Part shown: one piece after another, positions 1-8,800 of the stretch
Layout: each line of letters opens with the position of its first letter
How positions within the stretch are numbered: the first letter of the stretch is position 1
Assembly (NCBI RefSeq): GCF_900188345.1
Contig: NZ_FZOD01000021.1
Span: 62,001 to 126,000, forward strand
Length of the DNA stretch: 64,000 bases
Direction of reading: 5' to 3'
Source of the DNA: Streptosporangium subroseum
Lineage (GTDB): Bacteria > Actinomycetota > Actinomycetes > Streptosporangiales > Streptosporangiaceae
Position numbers and translations under genes: made by a program
Notes under the pieces: generated by a model
What the model saw: only the letters and a program-made list of their open reading frames with translations
Databases searched by the model: none
Told to the model about the DNA's origin: nothing

Positions 1-2
1 AC

Positions 3-365
3 CGGGTGATGGGTCTCGACCTCCCCACGGAGCCTCTGCCGGTCGCCGTGGCCTCGAACGAGCTGGCCGCGTGTGTCGACGCGCTGTTCGGCAACGTCTT
101 CGCGCACACTCCCGAGGGAGCGCCGTTCGGCGTGCGGCTCACCTCCGGCGCCGGAGGCGGCGCGAGCCTGGTCGTGACCGACGGGGGACCCGGGTTCGGG
201 ACCGAACGGCTGGGGCGGGGCAGCAGCGGCGGCGACTCCACCGGGCTGGGGCTGGACATCGCCCGCCGTACCGCGGAGTCGTCCGGCGGATCGCTGAGCG
301 TGGGCACGGCTCCGGGCGGCGGGGCCGCCGTCGAGGTGACCTTCGGCCCGCCCGCGTCGCCTTAA
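3..365 (+). CDS. sensor histidine kinase, C-terminal ATPase domain (5' partial)
   Basis: The reading frame is open to the left edge, so this is the C-terminal 120 or so residues of a larger protein. It shows the GHKL ATPase boxes in order: an N-box like ALFGNVFAHTP, a G1 box DGGPGF and a G2 box with STGLGLDIA. In this family the domain binds ATP and phosphorylates a histidine on the missing N-terminal part. The sensor and dimerisation domains lie outside the window. A PepSY protein follows after about 57 bp on the same strand, a common neighbour of envelope two-component systems. Confidence 0.85.
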   Translation, partial: RVMGLDLPTEPLPVAVASNELAACVDALFGNVFAHTPEGAPFGVRLTSGAGGGASLVVTDGGPGFGTERLGRGSSGGDSTGLGLDIARRTAESSGGSLSVGTAPGGGAAVEVTFGPPASP

Positions 366-422
366 CCATCGCTTAGGGTTCTCGCAGCGTGGCTCTATCG
401 CGACGGGCGACACGATCAAGGC

Positions 423-845
423 ATGAGAAACACGATGAGACTCACCGCCGCCACTGCCGGACTGCTCACCGTCGTCGCCGGCGGCGGCGCCGCCTTCGCC
501 GCGAGCGCGACGCCCACGCCCTCTCCCGCAGGGGGGACGACCACCTCCGCACCGGTGAGCCCGGCGGCTCCGCGGACTCCCGAGCCCGGCGAGGCCGCAG
601 CGAAGGTCAACCGGGAGGCGGCCATCAAGATCGCTCAGGACAAGGTGCCCGGCGCCCAGCCGGCCGAGGCCGAGTTCGACGGCGACGAGACCCCTGCCAC
701 CTGGGAGATCGAGCTCCGTAAGGATGCCGTCGAGCACGACTTCGAGATCGACGCCACCACCGGCGCGATCCTGGAGCAGGAGAGCGAGACCGACACCGAT
801 CAGGACGACGACGGCGACGACGCCGACGGTCAGGACGACGACTGA
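423..845 (+). CDS. secreted PepSY domain protein
   Basis: This 140-residue protein starts with a basic stretch and a hydrophobic signal peptide ending near AFAASA (about residue 27), then a Pro/Thr/Ser-rich linker. A PepSY fold spans about residues 58-120 (AAIKIAQDKVPG, then WEIELRKD and FEIDATTGAI). The last 18 residues are almost all Asp/Gly/Gln. PepSY domains are usually inhibitory or ligand-binding modules outside the membrane. The adjacent kinase suggests a common signalling unit (inference). A second in-frame ATG four codons in (435) is an alternative start. Confidence 0.85.
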   Translation: MRNTMRLTAATAGLLTVVAGGGAAFAASATPTPSPAGGTTTSAPVSPAAPRTPEPGEAAAKVNREAAIKIAQDKVPGAQPAEAEFDGDETPATWEIELRKDAVEHDFEIDATTGAILEQESETDTDQDDDGDDADGQDDD

Positions 846-866
846 GCGGTTCCGATCGCCGAGAGC

Positions 867-895
867 CGACGGCACTCCACCCGGGCGTGCCGTCG
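867..895 (+). terminator. hairpin after the PepSY gene
   Basis: Perfect 9-bp arms (GACGGCAC plus one outer C-G pair) enclose an 11-nt loop 22 bp after the PepSY stop. A second perfect 10-bp hairpin lies at 962-989. Neither has a T tract, as is common for actinobacterial terminators. Confidence 0.5.
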
Positions 896-1178
896 CCTCG
901 CGGCTGATCCGCGACCTGTCCGGGGCCGCCCTGGCCGAGGAGGGCCGGGCATCGATCGCGAAGTGGCGGCGTCAGGTGGCGCCGCCACTCGCATGCTCGT
1001 GACCCGCGGACCTGATCTGTCCCCCTGGCACCCCTGGGAGCCCGCCGTCCTCTATGGTCACGTCGTCGGTGGCGGGCTCAAGCTAGATGCTTTTTGATGG
1101 AAATACAGCTAAAAATACGGTCATATCATCACTTCAGTGTTGTTTGTGCACTATAGGTATCACCAGACACGTACCCAC

Positions 1179-2042
1179 ATGGCTGAAGGATGGCTCGTGA
1201 CCGCACGCATTTCGCCCGCTCTCGCCGAACAGTCCGAGGCCGAGGCCCTCCACGACTTCGAGACCGGCGCTCCGGAGCACATCCGAGCCGCCTTGGGCAT
1301 GGAAGCGCTCCGGGTTGGGGGCGGGGTCGTGTTGTCGATGCGCAACGACCCCAGCCGGTTCTGGAGCAAGGTGCTGGGGCTCGGCTTCGAGGAGCCGATC
1401 ACCGCGGAGCTGATCAATGAGGTCTGCGACTTCTACCGGTCGCAGGAGACGCCGGTGGCCGTCCTTCAGTTCGCGCCTTCCGTACTGCCCGAGGACTGGG
1501 CCGACATCTGCGCGGAGATGAACATCTCGGCGGGTTCGTCCTGGGTCAAACTCGTCTGTGACACGGAGGTGGCCGTCGCCCGGAGCGAGGAGCGGACGGA
1601 GCCGGAGACGGAGCTGCGGGTCGGTCCCGTGGAGGCCGGGCAGGCTTCGGAATGGGCGTCGGTCATGATGCGTGGCTTCGAGATGCCGGAGGGGGACATG
1701 GCGGAGATGGTGGCCTCGTCCGTCGGCCGGCCGGGCTGGTACCCGCACGCCGTCTGGGACGGCGACGACCTGGTCGCGACCGCCACCATGTACGTCCGCG
1801 AGGGCGCCGCCCAGTTCTTCGGCGCGGCCACCCTGCCGCACGTGCGCCGCCTCGGCAGCCAGTCGGCGCTCCTGGCCGCGCGCGCCCGGGCCGCCGGTGC
1901 CGCCGGTTGCCGCTGGCTGGTCGCGGAGACCGGCACGGAAGCCCCCGGCACCCACAACTCCTCGCTCCACAACATGCTGCGGATCGGCTTCGGCGTCCTG
2001 TACGAACGCCAGAACTGGGTCTGGGAGCCCGCCGGCCGCTGA
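1179..2042 (+). CDS. GNAT family N-acetyltransferase
   Basis: This 287-residue protein has the acetyl-CoA pyrophosphate-binding pattern RRLGSQSALL near residue 222, followed by the typical helix and the N...ML..GF.VLYERQNW ending of GNAT enzymes. The N-terminal half (GGGVVLSMRND, then a GLGFEEPIT segment) resembles a degenerate first GNAT lobe, so a two-lobed protein is likely. The frame stays open upstream to a GTG at 1137, but ATG 1179 gives the N-terminus I expect. Neither start has a convincing ribosome binding site. The substrate cannot be read from sequence. Confidence 0.75.
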   Translation: MAEGWLVTARISPALAEQSEAEALHDFETGAPEHIRAALGMEALRVGGGVVLSMRNDPSRFWSKVLGLGFEEPITAELINEVCDFYRSQETPVAVLQFAPSVLPEDWADICAEMNISAGSSWVKLVCDTEVAVARSEERTEPETELRVGPVEAGQASEWASVMMRGFEMPEGDMAEMVASSVGRPGWYPHAVWDGDDLVATATMYVREGAAQFFGAATLPHVRRLGSQSALLAARARAAGAAGCRWLVAETGTEAPGTHNSSLHNMLRIGFGVLYERQNWVWEPAGR

Positions 2043-2056
2043 GGCCGTACGTCTTC

Positions 2057-2073
2057 AGGGGAAGCCCCTTTTT
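2057..2073 (+). terminator. short terminator-like hairpin with T run
   Basis: A 5-bp AGGGG/CCCCT stem with a 3-nt loop runs into five Ts, 15 bp after the acetyltransferase stop. The stem is short, so confidence is low. Confidence 0.35.
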
Positions 2074-2173
2074 GACAAACGGTTCCCTCCGCGAATGTGC
2101 TCACATCACATGACGTGACCGTGTTTTCGACGGGGTGAGGTTTGAATTCCTCAGCGGAGGAACTGTCGGGTGT

Positions 2174-4474
2174 ATGGACGCACTCGCGCACATCGATGCC
2201 TACTGGCGGGCGGCCAACTACCTGTCGGTCGGCCAGATCTACCTGCTGGACAATCCGCTGCTGACGGAGCCGCTGCAGCCCGGGCACATCAAGCCCCGGC
2301 TGCTGGGGCACTGGGGGACCACGCCGGGGCTGAACTTCTGCTTCGCGCACCTCAACCGGATCATCGCCGACCGGGACCAGGACATGATCTACGTTGCCGG
2401 TCCCGGGCACGGTGGTCCGGCGGCTGTCGCGCACGCCTGGCTGGAAGGGTCCTATACCGAGAAATATCCGGATATCTCCCGTGACGCCGAGGGGATGCGA
2501 CGGCTGTTCCGGCAGTTCTCCTTCCCCGGCGGCATCCCCAGCCACGTCGCGCCGGAGACGCCCGGCTCCATCCACGAGGGCGGCGAGCTCGGCTACTCCC
2601 TGGCCCACGCCTACGGCGCCGCCTTTGACAACCCGCATCTGGTCGTGGCCTGCGTGATCGGTGACGGCGAGGCCGAGACCGGGCCGCTCGCGGCGAGCTG
2701 GCATTCGGGCAAGTTCCGCGACCCCGGCCGTGACGGCGCGGTTCTGCCGATCCTGCACCTGAACGGCTACAAGATCGCCAATCCGACCGTCCTGGCCCGC
2801 ATCCCGGAGGAAGAGCTGATCAAGCTCATGCAGGGGTACGGCTTCCGCCCCCACGTCGTGGCGGGTGACGATCCCTCGGCCGTGCACCAGATCATGGCCG
2901 AGACGCTGGACACGGTGTTCGACGAGATCGCCGAGGGCGGTCGCCCACCCATGATCATCCTGCGTACGCCGAAGGGCTGGACGGGACCGAAGGAGGTGGA
3001 CGGCCTGCCGGTGGAGGGCACCTGGCGGGCCCATCAGGTACCGCTCGCCGCGGTCCGCGACAACGCCGATCACCGGGCGATGCTGGAGCGGTGGATGCGC
3101 TCCTACCGGCCCGAGGAGCTCTTCGACGCCGAGGGGCGGCCCATCGCCGAGATCCTCCGGACAGTGCCCGAAGGACCGCGCCGGATGAGCGCCAGCCCGC
3201 ACGCCAACGGCGGCGAGCTGCTGCGCCCGCTGACCCTGCCCGACTTCCGCGAGCACGCCGTCGAGGTCAAGGCTCCCGCCTCCACCTTCAGCGAGCCGAC
3301 CCGGGTGCTCGGCCGTTTCCTGCGCGACGTCATCACCGCGAACCCGGACAACTTCCGGCTGATGGGTCCCGACGAGACCACCTCCAACCGGCTGCAGGCG
3401 GTCTTCGAGGTCACCGGCCGGGCGTGGAACGCCGAGACGCTGCCCACCGACGAGCATCTGGCTCCGGACGGGCGGGTGATGGAGGTGCTGAGCGAGCACC
3501 TGTGCCAGGGCTGGCTGGAGGGCTACCTGCTCACCGGACGTCACGGGCTGTTCAACTGCTACGAGGCCTTCATCCACATCGTGGACGCGATGTTCAACCA
3601 GCACGCCAAATGGCTGGAGTCCTCGAAGAGGATTCCCTGGCGGCGGCCGGTGGCCTCGCTCAACTACCTGCTCTCCTCCCACGTGTGGCGCCAGGACCAC
3701 AACGGTTTCAGCCACCAGGATCCCGGCTTCCTGGACGTGGTGATGAACAAGAAGGCGTCCGTGGTGCGGGTCTACCTGCCGCCGGACGCCAACACGCTGC
3801 TCTCGACAGCGGACCACTGCCTGCGCTCGCGCGACTACGTCAACGTGATCGTGGCCGGCAAGCAACCGGTGCTCGACCTGTTCACCATGGACGAGGCCGT
3901 CGCGCACTGCACCCGGGGCCTCGGCATCCTGGAGTGGGCGTCCACCGACGTCGGCTCGGACCCGGACGTGGTGCTGGCCTGCGCGGGTGACGTGCCCACC
4001 CTGGAGACCCTGGCCGCGGCGGCCATCCTCCGCGAGCACCTGCCCGAGCTGAAGGTCCGGGTGGTCAACGTGGTCGACCTGATGCGGCTGCAGCAGCCCT
4101 CCGAACACCCGCACGGCCTGGCCGACGCCGAGTTCGACGCCCTTTTCACCGCCGACCGACCGGTCATCTTCGACTTCCACGGCTATCCCTGGCTGATCCA
4201 CCGGCTGGTCTACCGCCGCGCCGGTCACCACAACTTCCACGTGCGCGGCTACAAGGAGGAGGGCACCACGACCACGCCCTTCGACATGGCCATGCTCAAC
4301 GACATCGACCGCTTCCACCTGGTGATGGACGTCATCGACCGGGTCCCCGGGCCGAGCGCCGGGGCCGCCCACCTGCGCCGGCACATGGTCGACGAACGCC
4401 TTCGCGCCCGCGCCCACACCCGCGAGTACGGAGAGGACCCGGCCGAGATCCGCGACTGGGCCTGGCCGTACTGA
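2174..4474 (+). CDS. xfp: xylulose-5-phosphate/fructose-6-phosphate phosphoketolase
   Basis: This 766-residue thiamine-diphosphate enzyme splits xylulose 5-phosphate, and often fructose 6-phosphate, with phosphate to give acetyl phosphate plus glyceraldehyde 3-phosphate or erythrose 4-phosphate. The diagnostic ThDP/metal motif GDGEAETGP lies at residues 163-171 and is followed by LHLNGYKIANPT. The N-terminal GPGHGGPA and the SFPGGIPSH segment are family hallmarks. ATG 2174 sits 13 bp after a GGAGG site (2156-2160). The frame is open upstream, but the family begins at this MDALAHID-like sequence. No acetate kinase or phosphotransacetylase gene is adjacent. Probably cytoplasmic and monocistronic. 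Confidence 0.95.
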   Translation: MDALAHIDAYWRAANYLSVGQIYLLDNPLLTEPLQPGHIKPRLLGHWGTTPGLNFCFAHLNRIIADRDQDMIYVAGPGHGGPAAVAHAWLEGSYTEKYPDISRDAEGMRRLFRQFSFPGGIPSHVAPETPGSIHEGGELGYSLAHAYGAAFDNPHLVVACVIGDGEAETGPLAASWHSGKFRDPGRDGAVLPILHLNGYKIANPTVLARIPEEELIKLMQGYGFRPHVVAGDDPSAVHQIMAETLDTVFDEIAEGGRPPMIILRTPKGWTGPKEVDGLPVEGTWRAHQVPLAAVRDNADHRAMLERWMRSYRPEELFDAEGRPIAEILRTVPEGPRRMSASPHANGGELLRPLTLPDFREHAVEVKAPASTFSEPTRVLGRFLRDVITANPDNFRLMGPDETTSNRLQAVFEVTGRAWNAETLPTDEHLAPDGRVMEVLSEHLCQGWLEGYLLTGRHGLFNCYEAFIHIVDAMFNQHAKWLESSKRIPWRRPVASLNYLLSSHVWRQDHNGFSHQDPGFLDVVMNKKASVVRVYLPPDANTLLSTADHCLRSRDYVNVIVAGKQPVLDLFTMDEAVAHCTRGLGILEWASTDVGSDPDVVLACAGDVPTLETLAAAAILREHLPELKVRVVNVVDLMRLQQPSEHPHGLADAEFDALFTADRPVIFDFHGYPWLIHRLVYRRAGHHNFHVRGYKEEGTTTTPFDMAMLNDIDRFHLVMDVIDRVPGPSAGAAHLRRHMVDERLRARAHTREYGEDPAEIRDWAWPY

Positions 4475-4517
4475 GATCCCCGGCCGAGCCCGGCCGTACC
4501 GAAAGGGAGTGGGAAAG

Positions 4518-4598
4518 ATGTTCACCGGATTCGAGACGGAGCGCGTGGGCACGGGCGAAACCGAGCCGTTCGTACGGCCACCCTCGCACTCGAAATGA
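4518..4598 (+). pseudogene. 26-codon ORF resembling the N-terminus of an alpha/beta hydrolase
   Basis: A purine-rich GGGAGTGGGAAAG site directly precedes ATG 4518. The product begins MFTGFETERVGTGETE and stops after 26 codons. In my recollection this opening matches alpha/beta hydrolases of the haloacetate dehalogenase type, which continue into a GGSGPP...LHG segment that is absent here. The best reading is a truncated remnant that kept its start signals; a genuine short peptide is the alternative. Confidence 0.35.
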
Positions 4599-4769
4599 CC
4601 AGAAACCGGGTCGCGAAAGGGGCTCCGGCCGGGCTCGTCGCGGAGCCGTTCGGCTTCCCCGGCGAGGTCATGCCCGGGCCGAAACGATCTCATTCGGGGC
4701 CGCCCGTTTGACCTTCGTGGAAGGGGTAAGGGAGACGTTGATGCAGCTCACGTCGCTGAGGAGGCGAAA

Positions 4770-5723
4770 ATGACCGCTTTCGGATATTTCCTGTCGAGCG
4801 AGGAGCACGACCCCAGGGAGCTCGTCCGGCAGGCCAAACTCGCCGAACAAGCGGGATTCGAAGCACTGTGGATATCCGACCACTTCCATCCGTGGCTGGA
4901 CGTCCAGGGGCAGAGCTCGTTCGTCTGGTCGGTGATCGGGGCGATCGCCGAGGCGACCTCGCTGCCCATCACCACCGCGGTCACCTGTCCGCTGGTCCGC
5001 ACCCACCCGGCGATCATCGCGCAGGCCGCCGCCACCAGCGCGGTCCTGTCCGAGGGCCGGTTCCGGCTGGGCGTCGGCACCGGCGAGGCGCTCAACGAGC
5101 ACATCATCGACTCGCACTGGCCCCCGGCCGCCGAGCGGCTGGAGATGCTCGAGGAGGCGGTCGAGCTCATGCGAGATCTGTGGAGCGGGAAGCTGGTGAC
5201 CCACCGCGGCACCCACTACAGGCTCGACACCGCCCGGCTGTACACGCTTCCCGATGAGCCCCCGCCCGTCTACATGTCCGCCTTCGGGGAGAAGTCGGTG
5301 CGGCTGGCCGGGCGGATCGCCGACGGCTACATCTCCACCCGGCCGAGCGCCGAGATGGTGGAGAGGTTCCACAAGGCCGGAGGCGCGGGCAAGACCACCC
5401 AGGGCGGGATGAAGGTCTGCTACGCCGCCGACGAGGCCACGGCCCGCAAGACCGTGCACCGGCTCTGGCCGACCCAGGGTCTCAAGGGCGAGGCGTCGCA
5501 GCTGCTGCCGCTGCCCCGGCACTTCGAGGAGCTCGCCGAGACGGTGACCGAGGAGGAGGCCAGCCAGGGCTCGCCCTGCGGACCCGACCCCGAGGTGCAC
5601 GCCGCGGGGATCAGGGAGTACGTGGACGCGGGCTTCGACGAGGTCTACATCAGCCAGATCGGCCAGGAGCAGGACGCCTTCTTCGACTTCTACGCCAGGG
5701 AGGTCCTGCCCCGGGTGCGCTGA
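4770..5723 (+). CDS. F420-dependent LLM-class oxidoreductase (G6PDH-like family)
   Basis: This 317-residue protein has the luciferase-like TIM-barrel pattern of F420 enzymes. It starts FGYFLSSEEHDPRELVRQA, then has AEQAGFEALWISDHFHPW, the TAVTCP core and GVGTGEALNEHI, and ends with DEVYISQIG. This layout fits the F420-dependent glucose-6-phosphate dehydrogenase-like subfamily (TIGR03557 type), whose members use reduced or oxidised F420 for hydride transfer on mostly unknown substrates. GAGGAG lies 7 bp before ATG 4770. It shares direction with phosphoketolase upstream and hemerythrin downstream, but gaps of about 300 and 80 bp leave operon membership open. Confidence 0.88.
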   Translation: MTAFGYFLSSEEHDPRELVRQAKLAEQAGFEALWISDHFHPWLDVQGQSSFVWSVIGAIAEATSLPITTAVTCPLVRTHPAIIAQAAATSAVLSEGRFRLGVGTGEALNEHIIDSHWPPAAERLEMLEEAVELMRDLWSGKLVTHRGTHYRLDTARLYTLPDEPPPVYMSAFGEKSVRLAGRIADGYISTRPSAEMVERFHKAGGAGKTTQGGMKVCYAADEATARKTVHRLWPTQGLKGEASQLLPLPRHFEELAETVTEEEASQGSPCGPDPEVHAAGIREYVDAGFDEVYISQIGQEQDAFFDFYAREVLPRVR

Positions 5724-5803
5724 CCACCCGCCTCAACACCCCGAACCGGAAAACCTCTGAACCAAAACCCCCGGGCTGAAATCCCCGAGACGAAAGGAAC
5801 GTC

Positions 5804-6277
5804 GTGGACGCGATCGTGCTCCTGAAGGACGACCACAAGACCGTCGAGAAGCTGTTCAAGGAGTTCGAGAAGGCCGGAGAGCAGGCGTACAAGAAGAAGC
5901 AGGAACTCGTCGGTCAGATGATCAAGGAGCTCACCACCCACGCCTACATCGAGGAGGAGATCTTCTACCCGGCCGCCCGCGAGAGCGTGCCCGCGACCTC
6001 CTCGCACGTCCTGGAGAGCGTGGAGGAGCATCACGTGGTGGTCTGGATGCTCTCCGAGCTGAGCGGGATGGACCCCAAGGACGAGCGGTTCGACGCCAAG
6101 GTCACGGTGCTGATGGAGAACGTCCGCCACCACGTCAAGGAGGAGGAAGAGGAGTGGTTCCCGCAGGTGCGGGAGGCCATGGGGCGCAAGAGTCTCCAGG
6201 AGATCGGCGAGCGGATGGAGAAGGCGAAGTCCGAGGCGCCGCAGGACCCGCTCGCGCTGAGCAGCGCCGACAAGTAG
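5804..6277 (+). CDS. hemerythrin HHE domain protein
   Basis: This 157-residue helical protein has the iron-ligand pattern of HHE hemerythrins: DDHKTVE near residue 10, THAYIEEEIFYP near residue 45, VEEHHVVV near 75 and HHVKEEEEEWFP near 105. Such domains bind a di-iron centre and sense or carry oxygen, NO or iron. GTG 5804 is preceded by AAAGGA at a good distance. The C-terminal 40 residues are charged and probably helical. It is cytoplasmic, with no signal peptide. Confidence 0.92.
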   Translation: MDAIVLLKDDHKTVEKLFKEFEKAGEQAYKKKQELVGQMIKELTTHAYIEEEIFYPAARESVPATSSHVLESVEEHHVVVWMLSELSGMDPKDERFDAKVTVLMENVRHHVKEEEEEWFPQVREAMGRKSLQEIGERMEKAKSEAPQDPLALSSADK

Positions 6278-6375
6278 CCGGGTGGCCGAGCGGCTGTGTC
6301 TGAGGAGCTACATGGCTGTGTGGCTCCGGAAGGCAAACGGCTGCCCACCGGAAGGCAACGGATAGGGCGGCAGCC

Positions 6376-6413
6376 CCGCGGCCCCGGTCCCCGAGAGGGG
6401 ACCGGGGCCGCGG
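6376..6413. terminator. strong bidirectional terminator hairpin
   Basis: A perfect 17-bp all G/C-rich stem with one T-A pair and a GAGA loop lies between the convergent hemerythrin gene (ends 6277) and the IscA-like gene (ends 6434). Position and symmetry fit a shared terminator. Confidence 0.75.
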
Positions 6414-6433
6414 GCCGAGTCTCCCCGGAATGG

Positions 6434-6721
6434 TCAGTGGTGCTGCTCGGTGACGAGAAACGCGACGCCGCCCCCCTCGTCGACGTCGGCGTCCAGCGAC
6501 TTGTCGTCGAGCATCTCGACGACCTGGGGGTCGAGGAAGAGCCGTGCTCCCTCCGACTCCACCACCTTGTCGGTCGACTCGGGGTGTTCCACGATCGAGA
6601 GTACGAGCGACCCGGTACCGTCGCTTTCGGATGAGATGCGGACTCCGGTGTCGGGGGAATCCATCGCCTGAGCGCTGAGATCCCTGATTACCTGGGCTGC
6701 GGTGTCCGTCAATGTGAGCAT
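6434..6721 (-). CDS. HesB/IscA-like protein lacking cysteines
   Basis: This 95-residue protein opens LTLTDTAAQVIRDL and has the VRISSE, LVLSIVE and ARLFLDP strands of the A-type Fe-S carrier (HesB/IscA) fold. It contains no cysteine at all, so it cannot hold a cluster by the three conserved Cys of IscA. The frame runs upstream to 6823, but AAGGAG seven bases before the ATG at 6721 fixes the start. Such Cys-less homologues are common in actinobacteria and their role is unknown. Confidence 0.75.
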   Translation of the reverse strand: MLTLTDTAAQVIRDLSAQAMDSPDTGVRISSESDGTGSLVLSIVEHPESTDKVVESEGARLFLDPQVVEMLDDKSLDADVDEGGGVAFLVTEQHH

Positions 6722-6901
6722 TGTCACTCCTTGTCGGTATCGGGACTTGGATTCTTCGCCCTTGCCCGCTCTCATCCGACCCAACCATGCCGTCTCGGCT
6801 TTTTCCTCGGCGGCCATGATCACCCGCCGCCGGTGCCGCCCCGGACGCCGCCGCGGACCCCGCCACGGATGCCGTGGCGGGGGAGCGGCCTCGTAGACGG
6901 G

Positions 6902-8278
6902 TCAATCCTCCCGATTGAGCTGGTCGACGCGCTTGGCCGCCTTGCGCGCGGCGATCAGGACGGGATCCCACACCGGTGCGAACGGGGGAGCGTACGACAG
7001 ATCGAGCCCCGTCATGTCCTCCACGGTCATCTCGTGCCAGATGGCGACGGCCAGGGCGTCGATGCGCTTGGCCGCGCCCTCCTGGCCGACGATCTGGGCG
7101 CCCAGCAGGCGGCCGGTCCTGCGGTCGGCGATCATTTTGATCTTGATCTGGCGGGCGCCGGGGTAGTAGCCGGCGCGCGTGGTGGACTCCACGATCTCCT
7201 CGGCCGTCTCGAACCCGGCCTCGGCCGCCCCGGCCGTCGTCAGACCGGTGCGCGCCACCTCGTACTCGCAGATCTTGGACACGGCGGTCCCGATGACCCC
7301 GGGAAAGGTGGCGTACCCGCCGCCGATGTTGATGCCCGCGGCGCGCCCCTGCTTGTTGGCGTGGGTGCCGAGCGCGATCGCGACCGGCCGCTGCGAGACC
7401 AGGTGGAAGGTCTCGACGCAGTCACCGGCCGCCCAGACGCCCTCGACCGGGGTGCGCATCCGCCGGTCGGTCCGGATCCCGGAGGTCTCGCCGACCGGGA
7501 TGCCGGATGCCTCGGCCAGCGCGCTGTTCGGGCGGGTGCCGAGACCGAGGACGACAAGATCCGCCGGCAGGGTCCGGTTCTCGGTGAGGGCGGCGGTGAC
7601 CAGCCCGCCGGACTCGGCGAAGCCCTCGATGCGCTCGCCCAGAAACACCTCGACCCCCAGGCCGCGCAGGGCATCGGCGACCAGGGCGCCCATGTCCGGG
7701 TCGAGCGTGCTCATCGGCTGCTCGGCGGCGTCGATGAGCGACACCTTCAGACCTCGCCGTACCAGCGCCTCCGCCATCTCCAGACCGATGTAGCCGGCGC
7801 CGATCACCACCGCCCTGCGCGGCTTCTCCTCCAGGGCGCGCAGCAGCGCGATGCCGTCGTCCAGGGTCTGCACGCCGTACACGCCCTCGGCGTCCGCGCC
7901 GGGCAGGTCGGGACGGCTGGGCACGGCGCCGGTGGCGACCACGAGCTGGTCGAACGGCTCCCAGTACGGGCCGCCGCCCTGATGGTCGCGCACGGACACC
8001 GCGCGGCGACCGAGGTCGATCTCGACGACCTCGCTGTCCAGCCGCAGGTCGATGGCCAGTTCGTCGCGGAAGACCTCGGGCCGCCGGGTGATCAGGTCCT
8101 TGACGTCGGTCACCTCCCCGCCCACCAGGTAGGGGATCCCGCAGGCGGAGTAGGAGGCGTGGCCGCCCTTCTCGAAGGCGACGATCCTCAGATCGTCGGG
8201 GCCGCGCCTGTCTCGCGCCTGGGAGGCCGCGCTCATCCCCGCGGCGTCGCCGCCGATCACCACCAGTCGTTCCGCCAT
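6902..8278 (-). CDS. FAD-dependent CoA-disulfide reductase/NADH oxidase family protein
   Basis: This 458-residue protein has an N-terminal FAD Rossmann motif (VVIGGDAAGMSAA, residues 6-18) and the family's redox cysteine Cys46 in SYSACGIPY. The NAD(P)H-binding motif VVIGAGYIGLEMAE is at 157-170 and the second FAD motif GVWAAGDC at about 280-287. The C-terminal dimerisation domain ends with SYAPPFAPVWDPVL. A single active-site Cys, rather than CxxxxC, places it with CoA-disulfide reductases, peroxidases and NADH oxidases. It probably keeps low-molecular-weight thiols reduced, or removes oxygen or peroxide. It is about 180 bp upstream of the IscA-like gene on the same strand. Confidence 0.9.
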   Translation of the reverse strand: MAERLVVIGGDAAGMSAASQARDRRGPDDLRIVAFEKGGHASYSACGIPYLVGGEVTDVKDLITRRPEVFRDELAIDLRLDSEVVEIDLGRRAVSVRDHQGGGPYWEPFDQLVVATGAVPSRPDLPGADAEGVYGVQTLDDGIALLRALEEKPRRAVVIGAGYIGLEMAEALVRRGLKVSLIDAAEQPMSTLDPDMGALVADALRGLGVEVFLGERIEGFAESGGLVTAALTENRTLPADLVVLGLGTRPNSALAEASGIPVGETSGIRTDRRMRTPVEGVWAAGDCVETFHLVSQRPVAIALGTHANKQGRAAGINIGGGYATFPGVIGTAVSKICEYEVARTGLTTAGAAEAGFETAEEIVESTTRAGYYPGARQIKIKMIADRRTGRLLGAQIVGQEGAAKRIDALAVAIWHEMTVEDMTGLDLSYAPPFAPVWDPVLIAARKAAKRVDQLNRED

Positions 8279-8800
8279 CGTCCCTCATCCCCGTAGGTCG
8301 CCGATGGTACGGGCTTCCTCCCCGGAGCGCCCTCAAACGGGACCTGAGCCCCCGGGGCCGCCGGGACTCCAGGAGGCCCGCTGTCCGGCCTGTTCTATGC
8401 CTGTTCCAGGCCGCTTTTCACCGTTTCGGCACCGGATCCAGAGGAGAGGTGATGCCACTGTCTTGACAAAGTTCCGGAACTAGGCGATGCCTGTGTCATA
8501 GAATTACGATCATATGTCCGCAATATTTCGTGCCTAAATGGCAAAGATTTGAGTGATATTCGTCACCTCGGAGTCGTGAGTCTACGGAAACCTGGACCGG
8601 TCCAGGCCGGTTGGAGGGGGATTCGAGGGGGAGTGGTGCTCCGGAGGAGCGAGAAGGCACTCCTGGGCACCGACAATTGCTCTCAATAGGGCATAGAGTT
8701 CTCATACAGAGTCATCGACATTGGGCCCTACCTATTCGGTATGACGCTGGATCGCAAAATTTTTGTAACTGCTTGCGCATACTGTCGTATGCTTGCGTCT
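8279..8800. other. 522-bp intergenic region with palindromes
   Basis: This lies between the divergent flavoprotein and LacI genes and holds no supported ORF. It contains a TTGACA at 8463-8468, a perfect 10-bp palindrome GTTCCGGAAC at 8471-8480, a perfect 16-bp palindrome CCTGGACCGGTCCAGG at 8591-8606, and A/T-rich stretches at 8498-8560 and 8755-8770 that stand out from the background. It is probably the promoter region for both genes. Confidence 0.5.
8777..8792. promoter_or_regulatory. inverted repeat just upstream of the lacI start
   Basis: Perfect 6-bp arms GCATAC/GTATGC around TGTC end 8 bp before ATG 8801. The position suits autoregulation by the LacI protein. There is no purine-rich ribosome binding site, so the mRNA may be leaderless or start here (inference). 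Confidence 0.4.

Noticed and set aside
1466..4693. 1075-codon minus-strand ORF
   Set aside because: Shadow of the phosphoketolase and acetyltransferase genes in GC-rich DNA; the composition is typical of an antisense frame.
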